A stretch of 12,390 bases of DNA from an uncultured Bacteroidaceae bacterium (GTDB lineage Bacteria; Bacteroidota; Bacteroidia; Bacteroidales; Bacteroidaceae): the NCBI GenBank assembly GCA_904501945.1, contig CAJGCU010000074.1:1-12390 (forward strand). The letters run 5' to 3'. Of the stretch, positions 1-7,064 are shown piece after piece. Under the pieces are notes generated by a model. That model worked only from the letters and a program-made list of their open reading frames with translations. It was not told the origin of the DNA and did not search any database. Position numbers and translations under genes: made by a program. Within the stretch, counting starts at the first letter, position 1. The number at the start of each line of letters is the position of its first letter.

Positions 1-930
1 AAATTCTCCAACAAAGGAAGAAATCCCCTGCAAGTGACCGACGTGGATGCAGGTTGCGGATGCCTAAAGACCGAATGGTCAAAGGAATCCTTATCTAGAG
101 GTAAACATGGAGAAATCCGTATTACCTACGATGCTATGCAGCTGGGGCATTTCGACCGATATATCGATGTATATACAAATGCAGATTCCCAACCTACCAG
201 AATCAGGATGCAGGCCTTGGTGGATACCGTTGAAAGGCAAGACTTGACAATATCGTATCCTTACAGCATTGACAATATCCTGCTGAATACCAACAACGTT
301 GAATTTACGGATGTATACACTGGTGATTCAGCCACAGCACAAATAAAAATTCTGAACAACGGCACCGATGTTTACACTCCTACATTGATGCACCTGCCTT
401 CATACATCACGGCAAGCTACAAACCAGAGATGCTGGCAAGAGGCAAAAGCGGTGTCATTGAACTAACACTGCACAGCGACAAACTACCTGACCTCGGCCT
501 AAATCAGACAAGTATCTATCTGGCACGTTATAGCGGTGACAAGGTTGGGACAAACAATGAACTCACAGTTTCAGCCGTATTACTGCCTGATTTGCAATAT
601 GCAGAGGGATTTGCAAAGAAGCCCACACTGAATATTTCCACAACAGAACTTAATTTGGGAAAATTGGGCAAGAAAACCAAAATTTCAGGCACCGTCAAGT
701 TAAGCAACACAGGAACAGGCGTGCTAAAGCTAAATAAAATACAGGCTTTCAACCAAGCCATCACCGTTGCATTGAAGAAGACCGAATTACAACCAGGGGA
801 AACGGTGAAAATGAAGGTAACAGTTGATTCACGCTTCTTAGGCATGTCGAAAGCAGAACCTCGAGTTCTGATTATCACAAACGATACCAAGAGAGCAAAA
901 GAAGTCGTAAATGTGAAATTTGAGAAATAA
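1..930 (+). CDS. DUF1573 (Ig-like/ASH-type) repeat protein, 5' truncated
   Basis: The frame is open from the first base, so the gene begins upstream; an in-frame GTG at 34 lies inside a conserved motif and is not a credible start. The visible 309 residues hold about three Ig-like repeats. Each has a strand like FSNKG/ILNNG/LSNTG followed by a loop ending in a G/K-rich turn (LSRGKHGEI, LARGKSGVI, LQPGETVKM) and an alternating beta strand. The first repeat carries the CGC motif (visible residues 19-21) typical of DUF1573; the second and third lack it. Such proteins are usually exported or periplasmic in Bacteroidota, but the N-terminus that would show a signal peptide is outside the window. The function is not established. 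meaB starts 11 bases after the stop, so co-transcription is likely. Family placement is fairly sure; the role is unknown. Confidence 0.8.
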   Translation, partial: KFSNKGRNPLQVTDVDAGCGCLKTEWSKESLSRGKHGEIRITYDAMQLGHFDRYIDVYTNADSQPTRIRMQALVDTVERQDLTISYPYSIDNILLNTNNVEFTDVYTGDSATAQIKILNNGTDVYTPTLMHLPSYITASYKPEMLARGKSGVIELTLHSDKLPDLGLNQTSIYLARYSGDKVGTNNELTVSAVLLPDLQYAEGFAKKPTLNISTTELNLGKLGKKTKISGTVKLSNTGTGVLKLNKIQAFNQAITVALKKTELQPGETVKMKVTVDSRFLGMSKAEPRVLIITNDTKRAKEVVNVKFEK

Positions 931-941
931 AACAAATAGTC

Positions 942-2042
942 ATGGAACATCCTGAAAATAGTGCTGAATATGCAGGCTTGCAAGTAAATGCTGGTGTGGA
1001 GCAACCTTCAATGGTTAATCCTTACCTAAAACAGATGAGAAAAAAAAGGCAGAAACTGTTCACTCCTGCCGAATATGTAGAAGGCATCCTCAAGGGCAAC
1101 GTGAGCATGCTTAGTCAAGCAGTAACTCTTATTGAGAGTGTTTTGCCCGAGCATCAAGCCATTGCACAAGAAGTGATAGAAAAGTGCCTCCCTTATTCTG
1201 GAAAATCTGTAAGAATTGGCATCAGCGGTGTACCTGGTGCTGGAAAATCAACCAGTATCGATGCTTTTGGTGTGTATCTGCTGGAAAACTATGGAGGCAA
1301 ACTGGCAGTACTAGCCATCGACCCTTCATCCGAACGAAGCAAGGGCAGCATCTTGGGCGATAAAACCAGAATGGAAAAACTGTCTGTTCACCCCAAATCA
1401 TTCATTCGTCCCAGTCCCTCTGCAGGAAGTTTGGGAGGTGTGGCACGAAAAACTAGAGAAAGTATCATCCTGTGTGAAGCTGCAGGATATGACAATATAT
1501 TTGTTGAGACTGTTGGAGTTGGACAGAGCGAAACAGCTTGCCACTCCATGGTCGATTTCTTTCTGCTAATCCAGTTGGCTGGAACTGGCGACGAACTGCA
1601 AGGCATCAAGCGCGGCATCATGGAAATAGCCGATGGCATTGTCATCAATAAGGCTGACGGCAACAATGTGGACAAAGCTCAATTGGCTGCCACACACTTC
1701 AGGAATGCGCTTCATCTGTTCCCTGTACCTGATAGCGGTATAGTGCCTGAAGTGATGTGCTATTCCGGATTCTACGAATTGAATATCGATGAAGTACTGA
1801 AAATGGTGTTCCGCTATATAGAAAAGGTAAAAGAGAACGGATACTTCCAGTTCAGAAGAAACGAACAATCGAAATACTGGATGTACGAAAGCATTAACGA
1901 ACATCTGAAGAACAGTTTCTACTACAATCCTGCAATAAAAGACATGATTGGCAAAATGGAGAACGAAGTGCTAGGCGGCCAAATCACCTCTTTTGTAGCA
2001 GCCAAGAAATTGCTGGATACTTATTATGAGACACTTAAATAA
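942..2042 (+). CDS. meaB: MeaB/MMAA/ArgK-family P-loop GTPase
   Basis: This 366-residue protein belongs to the G3E-type GTPases that chaperone adenosylcobalamin-dependent methylmalonyl-CoA mutase, gating cofactor loading and protecting the enzyme from inactivation; older annotations call it a LAO/AO transport ATPase. Visible motifs are the Walker A loop GVPGAGKST (96-104), the IDPSS switch segment (126-130), ETVGVGQSE (189-197) and the guanine-specificity motif NKAD (236-239). All key GTPase motifs are intact and the length fits the family, with a somewhat long N-terminal lead before the fold. No mutase genes (mutA/mutB) lie in the window, so its partner is presumably encoded elsewhere. The stop overlaps the porQ start by 17 bases, which suggests coupled translation. 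It acts in the cytoplasm. Confidence 0.93.
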   Translation: MEHPENSAEYAGLQVNAGVEQPSMVNPYLKQMRKKRQKLFTPAEYVEGILKGNVSMLSQAVTLIESVLPEHQAIAQEVIEKCLPYSGKSVRIGISGVPGAGKSTSIDAFGVYLLENYGGKLAVLAIDPSSERSKGSILGDKTRMEKLSVHPKSFIRPSPSAGSLGGVARKTRESIILCEAAGYDNIFVETVGVGQSETACHSMVDFFLLIQLAGTGDELQGIKRGIMEIADGIVINKADGNNVDKAQLAATHFRNALHLFPVPDSGIVPEVMCYSGFYELNIDEVLKMVFRYIEKVKENGYFQFRRNEQSKYWMYESINEHLKNSFYYNPAIKDMIGKMENEVLGGQITSFVAAKKLLDTYYETLK

Positions 2043-2976
2043 AGTTTGGATCTTAACAGCTTTTTTTTCGCTGACGACTTTAGCGTGGGCACAAGATGGC
2101 AAAACAGGATATCAGTTCCTGAGCATCCCCGTCTGCACCCACTCGGCCGCATTAGGTGGCGCAAACATCAGCATCGTGGAAGATGACGCAAGCATGATGT
2201 GGACTAATGCCGCAATGCTGACAAATGTCACAGACAATAGTTTTGTGCTGGGATACAATTCTTACATCCGCTCAAGCAACGTATTCTCAGCAGGTTACGT
2301 AAAAGCCATCGGCGAGAGAGGGACATGGGCATTAGGTGCACAAATGCTGAATTATGGCAAAATGGACGAAACCGACGAAACTGGTAACGTGTTAGGAACA
2401 TTCTCTGCCAAAGATTTGAATTTTCAAACATCATATTCCTACCTGTTGAGTGACCGATGGAGCGGAGCCATTACCGCCAAAGTCATCATGAGCAACTATG
2501 CTGAATATTCAAACACAGCCATTGGAGCGGACTTAGCATTAAACTATTTTGACGAAGAAAGAGGGTTATCATTCTCTGTTGTAGGCAGAAATTTAGGCGG
2601 GCAAATCAAGTCGCTATACGACGACGGCTACAAAGAATCATTACCATTCAATCTGGCTTTGGGCTTTAGCAAAGATTTCGCCAATGCACCTTTGAGAGTT
2701 TCGCTGACGTTGGACGACATGACACAATGGGACAATGTTAAATTCATGGAACATCTCATATTGGGCATGGACATCCTACCTTCAAATAACACTTGGATTG
2801 CTTTAGGTTACAACTTCAGAAGAGCGAACGAAATGGAGGTGCAGAACAGCAGTCACTGGGCAGGATTCAGCATCGGTGCAGGACTCAACGTAAAGAAGTT
2901 TAAGGTTGGTGTAGCTTATGGAAAATACCATGTGGCAGCATCATCAATCCTTCTGAATGTAGGAATCGGATTTTAA
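2026..2976 (+). CDS. porQ: PorQ-like type IX secretion-associated outer-membrane protein
   Basis: This 316-residue protein has a clear signal peptide: positive start (MRHLNK), hydrophobic core, and probable cleavage after the AWA at residues 20-22. The mature part is rich in alternating beta strands with aromatic girdles (for example NSFVLGYNSYI, GTWALGAQMLNYG, SFSVVGRNLGG) and ends in a strand finishing with Phe, as outer-membrane beta-barrels do. The SAALGGANISIVEDDASMMW segment (residues 40-59) matches the start of PorQ/PorV-type proteins, and the overall pattern fits PorQ best. PorQ has been linked to type IX secretion in Porphyromonas gingivalis; many gut Bacteroidales keep it without an evident full secretion system, so activity here is inferred. 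The start lies inside meaB (17-base overlap). The next gene, cmk, follows after 36 bases; porQ beside cmk is an arrangement I recall from other Bacteroidales. Confidence 0.87.
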   Translation: MRHLNKVWILTAFFSLTTLAWAQDGKTGYQFLSIPVCTHSAALGGANISIVEDDASMMWTNAAMLTNVTDNSFVLGYNSYIRSSNVFSAGYVKAIGERGTWALGAQMLNYGKMDETDETGNVLGTFSAKDLNFQTSYSYLLSDRWSGAITAKVIMSNYAEYSNTAIGADLALNYFDEERGLSFSVVGRNLGGQIKSLYDDGYKESLPFNLALGFSKDFANAPLRVSLTLDDMTQWDNVKFMEHLILGMDILPSNNTWIALGYNFRRANEMEVQNSSHWAGFSIGAGLNVKKFKVGVAYGKYHVAASSILLNVGIGF

Positions 2977-3012
2977 TTACAAACTTTTATAAAATAATCA
3001 TACAAGAAACAC

Positions 3013-3729
3013 ATGGAAATGAAAATCATCATAGCCATTGACGGACATTCCAGCTGCGGAAAAAGCACAATGGCCAAACAACTGGCCAAGCAGATCGGAT
3101 ATGTATATGTGGACACAGGAGCCATGTATCGTGCCGTAACGCTGTACGCTATGAGAAACGGCATGTTCCCAGATGAAGGAATTAGAGAGGAAGAACTGAA
3201 GAAGGCCGTGAATAATGGAGACATTCATATTAATTTCAAGTTCAATCCCTGCACTGGCCGTCCTGATACCTACCTCAATAACGAGAAGGTGGAAGATGAA
3301 ATCAGACAAATGGCAGTCAGTAATCGGGTTAGCCTCATAGCAGCCCTTCCTTTTGTGCGCGCATTGTTAACAGAGCAACAACAAGCTATGGGTAAAGAAA
3401 AAGGTATCGTCATGGACGGCAGAGATATCGGGACTGCTGTATTCCCCCAAGCAGAACTGAAGATTTTTGTCACAGCCAGCGCAAAAGTTCGTGCTCAAAG
3501 ACGATATGATGAGCTCATGGGTAAAGCAAAAACAGAAGAAGAGAAGGCAAAGCTAAACTTTGACGAAATCTTGAAAAATGTAGAGGAAAGAGACTATCTC
3601 GATTCACATCGTGAAACTTCTCCACTCAAACAAGCCAAAGATGCCGTGGTGCTGGACAACTCCGAGATGACTATTGAGGAACAAAATGCCTGGCTATTGG
3701 AAAGATTTCAGGAAAAGCTAAACAAATAA
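3013..3729 (+). CDS. cmk: Cytidylate kinase (CMP/dCMP kinase)
   Basis: The enzyme phosphorylates CMP and dCMP with ATP in pyrimidine nucleotide recycling, in the cytoplasm. The 238-residue sequence shows the P-loop GHSSCGKS (11-18), the YVDTGAMYRAVT nucleotide-monophosphate-binding segment (32-43), GRDIGT (136-141), and the RDYLDSHRETSPL lid/Arg region (193-205) followed by a conserved DA (210-211). These are characteristic of the bacterial Cmk family, and the length is usual. Met3 (position 3019) is an equally plausible start because the conserved core begins at MKIIIAIDG; no strong Shine-Dalgarno separates the two, as is common in this phylum. It is 36 bases after porQ and 48 before ispH, so it probably belongs to the same transcript. 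Confidence 0.95.
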   Translation: MEMKIIIAIDGHSSCGKSTMAKQLAKQIGYVYVDTGAMYRAVTLYAMRNGMFPDEGIREEELKKAVNNGDIHINFKFNPCTGRPDTYLNNEKVEDEIRQMAVSNRVSLIAALPFVRALLTEQQQAMGKEKGIVMDGRDIGTAVFPQAELKIFVTASAKVRAQRRYDELMGKAKTEEEKAKLNFDEILKNVEERDYLDSHRETSPLKQAKDAVVLDNSEMTIEEQNAWLLERFQEKLNK

Positions 3730-3777
3730 GTATCCATAAGCCCTTAAAGCACGGCTATAAAAAAATCACCATAAAAA

Positions 3778-4629
3778 ATGTTCATAGAGATTGACGACGG
3801 TTCCGGCTTCTGCTTTGGCGTAACAACTGCCATCAAGAAAGCCGAGGAAGAACTTGCCCAAAGCGAGTCCCTCTGCTGTTTAGGTGACATCGTACACAAT
3901 GGTCGAGAAGTGGAAAGACTAAAGAACATGGGGCTTATCACCGTTGGACACGCAGATTTAGACTCCTTACACGACACAACAATGTTATTACGGGCACACG
4001 GAGAGCCACCGTTGACTTATGCCAAAGCAAAACAACAGAATATCAGTTTGATTGATGCGACATGCCCAGTAGTACTCAACCTACAGAAACGCATCAGAAA
4101 AGCATACGAAGAAGGCGGACAGATTGTCATCTATGGAAAGAATGGACATGCAGAAGTAGTCGGTCTTGTTGGACAGACAGATGGTACAGCCATTGTGATT
4201 GAAAATTTGGAAGATGCCACAAAATTAGACTTTACACACGACATCCAGCTATTCTCTCAAACCACCAAATCATTGGAAGGCTTTGGAGAAATCGTGAAAT
4301 ATATTGAAGCAAACATGAAGGACGGCGCACAATTCAATTATTTCGACACCATCTGCCGACAAGTTGCGAATCGAATTCCTAACATCCTAAAGTTCGCAGC
4401 ACGCCACGATGTCATCCTTTTCGTGTGCGGCAAGAAAAGTTCAAACGGAAAGGTGCTTTACAACCAGTGCTTGTCTGTTAATCCTTGTACTTACATGATT
4501 GATGACCCTTCTGAAATTAACTTCAATTGGTTTGAGAATGTCAAATCCGTAGGTATCTGCGGAGCAACAAGTACTCCGAAATGGCTAATGGAAGACTGTA
4601 AAAAAAAGATAGAAGATGAACAAGCTTGA
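3778..4629 (+). CDS. ispH: 4-hydroxy-3-methylbut-2-enyl diphosphate reductase
   Basis: IspH (LytB) is the last enzyme of the methylerythritol phosphate pathway. It uses an iron-sulfur cluster to reduce HMBPP to isopentenyl and dimethylallyl diphosphate. The 283-residue protein has the three cluster cysteines C12 (in SGFCFGV), C96 (DATCPVV) and C193 (DTICRQ), the substrate-binding histidines H40 (DIVHN), H74 (RAHGEP) and H124, the catalytic glutamate E126 (NGHAEV), and the QTTKS (161-165) and GATSTP (262-267) motifs. All expected catalytic residues are present and the length is normal for Bacteroidota. The start at 3778 places the first conserved strand directly after Met. Its last 14 bases overlap the following cupin gene, so the downstream cassette is translationally linked to it. 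Confidence 0.96.
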   Translation: MFIEIDDGSGFCFGVTTAIKKAEEELAQSESLCCLGDIVHNGREVERLKNMGLITVGHADLDSLHDTTMLLRAHGEPPLTYAKAKQQNISLIDATCPVVLNLQKRIRKAYEEGGQIVIYGKNGHAEVVGLVGQTDGTAIVIENLEDATKLDFTHDIQLFSQTTKSLEGFGEIVKYIEANMKDGAQFNYFDTICRQVANRIPNILKFAARHDVILFVCGKKSSNGKVLYNQCLSVNPCTYMIDDPSEINFNWFENVKSVGICGATSTPKWLMEDCKKKIEDEQA

Positions 4630-5026
4630 TTACGAAATCATTGAACTTCCAAGAATTACAGACCCACGTGGAAATCTGACCGTGGCTGAACAAATGAAGA
4701 ATGTACCGTTCGACATCAAGCGGGTTTACTGGACCTATGATGTTCCCGGAGGAGAGAGTCGCGGTGGTCATGCACACAAGAATCTGTACCAGCTGGTCGT
4801 AGCCATGAGCGGTAGTTTCACCGTGACCCTCGACAATGGTTACGAACGACAGACTGTCTTGCTCAACCATCCATGGCAAGGACTGCTGATAAAGCCTAAC
4901 ACATGGCGAACCTTAGATGACTTCTCTAGCGGTGCAGTGTGCATGGTGCTTGCTAGCGAGCTGTTTGATTTGGAAGATTATATCTACGAATACGAAGACT
5001 TTATCAACTATGTTCGACATCATTAG
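4616..5026 (+). CDS. FdtA/QdtA/WxcM-like cupin, probable dTDP-sugar 3,4-ketoisomerase
   Basis: This is a 136-residue single-domain cupin. The hallmark RGGHAHK motif (49-55, with H52 and H54) is followed by the strand-rich barrel (LYQLVVAMSGSFTVTLDNG) and the LIKPNTWRTLDDF/ELFDLEDYI C-terminal pattern of the FdtA/WxcM family. Characterised relatives convert dTDP-4-keto-6-deoxyglucose to the 3-keto isomer before transamination to a 3-amino-3,6-dideoxy sugar. That the next two genes are an acyltransferase and a PLP aminotransferase supports this role, but the exact sugar cannot be read from sequence. Genes for dTDP-glucose synthesis (rmlA/rmlB) are not in the window. It overlaps ispH by 14 bases and the next gene by 17. 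The family is confident; the specific reaction is an inference. Confidence 0.85.
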   Translation: MNKLDYEIIELPRITDPRGNLTVAEQMKNVPFDIKRVYWTYDVPGGESRGGHAHKNLYQLVVAMSGSFTVTLDNGYERQTVLLNHPWQGLLIKPNTWRTLDDFSSGAVCMVLASELFDLEDYIYEYEDFINYVRHH

Positions 5027-5942
5027 ATATACTGCAGATAAAGAAACTGAATGGGATTCATTCATTGAACATAGCAAAAATGGCACTTTCTTACTGAAAA
5101 GAGGATATATGGATTACCACTCCTACAGATTCTCCGACCATTCGCTCATGTTCTACCTTAAAAAGAAATTATATGCACTGCTACCAGCCAACCTTGATGA
5201 CTGTACATTGTACACCCATCAAGGATTGACCTACGGAGGAGTGATTATGAGCGAGCAATGCACAACAGAAAACATACTCAATCTGTTTTGCGAGATGAAT
5301 GAGTGGTTGAAAGAAAGAGGTATCCACACAGTAGTCTATAAAGCAATTCCACATATTTACAGCACTCAGCCATCCGAAGAAGATCTGTATGCCCTTTTTC
5401 GGTGTGGAGCACAGCTCAAAGCAAGAGGTATCTCTACCTGCATCGATTTACACAACCCTCTGAAATGGAGACAGAACCGACGTACGGCATTGAACAAGGC
5501 AAAAGACAAGTACATTATTGTAGAAAAATCGGATCAATTAGAAACCTTCTGGCAAATTCTTGAGAAAAATCTTGCACAAGCACATGGAATCCAACCGGTT
5601 CATCGCATTGATGAAATGCAATTGCTCAAAAGCCGTTTCCCTGAGAACATAGAATTATGGACTGCTAGAAATTTAGAAGGGAGCATGATTGCAGGCATCC
5701 TGTTATACATAACTAAAAACGTGATACACTCACAATATATTTCAGCCACAGACGAAGGGAAAGCAAATGGAGCCATCGATGCTATCATACAGGAATTACT
5801 AAAAAAGGACAGCCCATATTTCGACTTTGGCATATCAACAGAACAAAATGGCAACTATCTGAACTCCAAACTGATATTTCAAAAAGAAGGATTCGGAGGA
5901 AGAGGAATCTGTTATGACATCTATGAATATACCTTATCTTAA
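5010..5942 (+). CDS. GNAT/FemAB-like acyltransferase of the sugar cassette
   Basis: This 310-residue protein starts at 5010 (MFDIIRYTA). The frame is open further back to 4917, but that stretch lies over the cupin gene and lacks family features. The C-terminal half has a GNAT/FemAB-type fold: an RRTALNKAK segment (157-165), a barrel strand pair around IELWTARNLEGSMIAGILLYI (214-234), and the ending FDFGISTEQNGNYLNSKLIFQKEGFGG (271-297). Bacteroidota polysaccharide proteins of this kind often carry such an FDFG...N...L...K..FG ending. In the family, such enzymes transfer acetyl or other acyl or aminoacyl groups to amines. Between an FdtA-like cupin and a DegT aminotransferase, the likely substrate is the 3-amino group of a dTDP-sugar, replacing the hexapeptide FdtC-type acetyltransferase of the textbook pathway. 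Donor and acceptor are inferred. It overlaps both neighbours. Confidence 0.78.
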   Translation: MFDIIRYTADKETEWDSFIEHSKNGTFLLKRGYMDYHSYRFSDHSLMFYLKKKLYALLPANLDDCTLYTHQGLTYGGVIMSEQCTTENILNLFCEMNEWLKERGIHTVVYKAIPHIYSTQPSEEDLYALFRCGAQLKARGISTCIDLHNPLKWRQNRRTALNKAKDKYIIVEKSDQLETFWQILEKNLAQAHGIQPVHRIDEMQLLKSRFPENIELWTARNLEGSMIAGILLYITKNVIHSQYISATDEGKANGAIDAIIQELLKKDSPYFDFGISTEQNGNYLNSKLIFQKEGFGGRGICYDIYEYTLS

Positions 5943-7026
5943 TCTTCAAGCAATTACGTCACTGCATGGCAACGAGATACAAACAGCCGTGACAGAAGTT
6001 GTGGGTAGCGGCTGGTACCTACAAGGGAAACGCCTACAGACATTTGAACAGCATTTCTCTACGTACATAGGGACACGCCATTGCGTAGGAGTTGCCAACG
6101 GATTAGATGCCATAACTCTGACACTCAGAGCATACATCGAACTAGATATGTTGAATGAAGGCGACGAAGTCATTGTCCCTGCAAACACATTCATAGCCAC
6201 CGTTTTAGCCATTACCGAAAATAGGCTTAAACCTATTTTTATAGATATTAAAGAAAAGACACTCGACATCGACATCGAGGCTTTAGAAAAGAGCATTAGC
6301 AAAAAGACGAAAGCCCTGATGCTCGTACACCTCTATGGACGATGCACCTACAACGAGCATATCAATACATTTTGCAAGGACAACAACCTTATACTCATCG
6401 AAGACAATGCTCAGGCACATGGATGCATCTATTCTCAAAACCGCAAAACTGGTTCGTTAGGCAACATTGGCTGCCACAGTTTCTATCCAGGCAAAAATCT
6501 TGGCGCATTGGGCGATGGAGGAGCCATCACAACCAATAACGATACGCTGGCTGAAACCATCCGTTCAATAGCAAACTACGGATTCAAAGAAAAATATGTG
6601 GCTGAATATCAAGGAAGAAACAGTCGGCTAGACGACATTCAAGCAGCCGTGCTTGATGTCAAGCTATCTCATCTTGACGAAGATAACCAAAGGAGGCAAG
6701 CCATAGCACACACTTATTATAAATATATAGAAAATCCCAAAGTAGCCCTCCCGTCTCAACTTGCAGATGAGAACAACGTATATCACATTTTTCCCCTCTT
6801 CACAGCACAGCGAGACGCCTTGCAACAACATCTCGAAAGCCGTGGCATACAAACTCTTATCCACTACCCCATTCCACCCCACAAACAAACATGCTACAGA
6901 CAATGGAACCATATCCACATGCCTGTGGCAGAAAAACTGGCCACACAAGAACTCAGCATTCCGCTACATCCAGCCATGACCGACGAAATGGCAAAATACA
7001 TCATTGACGCTATCAATACATTCTAA
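5914..7026 (+). CDS. DegT/DnrJ/EryC1/StrS-family PLP sugar aminotransferase
   Basis: This 370-residue fold-type I aminotransferase of the sugar-nucleotide class has a length typical of the family. Landmarks are the N-terminal IPYLNL (6-11), the cofactor-phosphate segment ANGLDAI (61-67), the EDNAQAHG stretch (163-170) with the Asp that pairs with the pyridine nitrogen, and the Schiff-base lysine K194 within SFYPGKNLGALGDGGAI (189-205). It probably transaminates the 3-keto sugar from the cupin to a 3-amino-3,6-dideoxy sugar, FdtB/QdtB-like; a 4-amino product is not excluded. Two starts are possible, 5914 and 5923. The purine-rich AGAGGA at 5901-5906 lies seven bases before 5914 and favours it. 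The start lies within the acyltransferase gene (29-base overlap), so the trio is likely translated as a coupled unit. Confidence 0.9.
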   Translation: MTSMNIPYLNLQAITSLHGNEIQTAVTEVVGSGWYLQGKRLQTFEQHFSTYIGTRHCVGVANGLDAITLTLRAYIELDMLNEGDEVIVPANTFIATVLAITENRLKPIFIDIKEKTLDIDIEALEKSISKKTKALMLVHLYGRCTYNEHINTFCKDNNLILIEDNAQAHGCIYSQNRKTGSLGNIGCHSFYPGKNLGALGDGGAITTNNDTLAETIRSIANYGFKEKYVAEYQGRNSRLDDIQAAVLDVKLSHLDEDNQRRQAIAHTYYKYIENPKVALPSQLADENNVYHIFPLFTAQRDALQQHLESRGIQTLIHYPIPPHKQTCYRQWNHIHMPVAEKLATQELSIPLHPAMTDEMAKYIIDAINTF

Positions 7027-7064
7027 TCAAGCAGACAAAAACATTTCAAAAATAGACTATAACA

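Noticed and set aside
4917..5009. Upstream start for the GNAT/FemAB-like gene inside the cupin gene
   Set aside because: The added 31 residues are out-of-frame cupin sequence with no family features; the start at 5010 gives a natural N-terminus.
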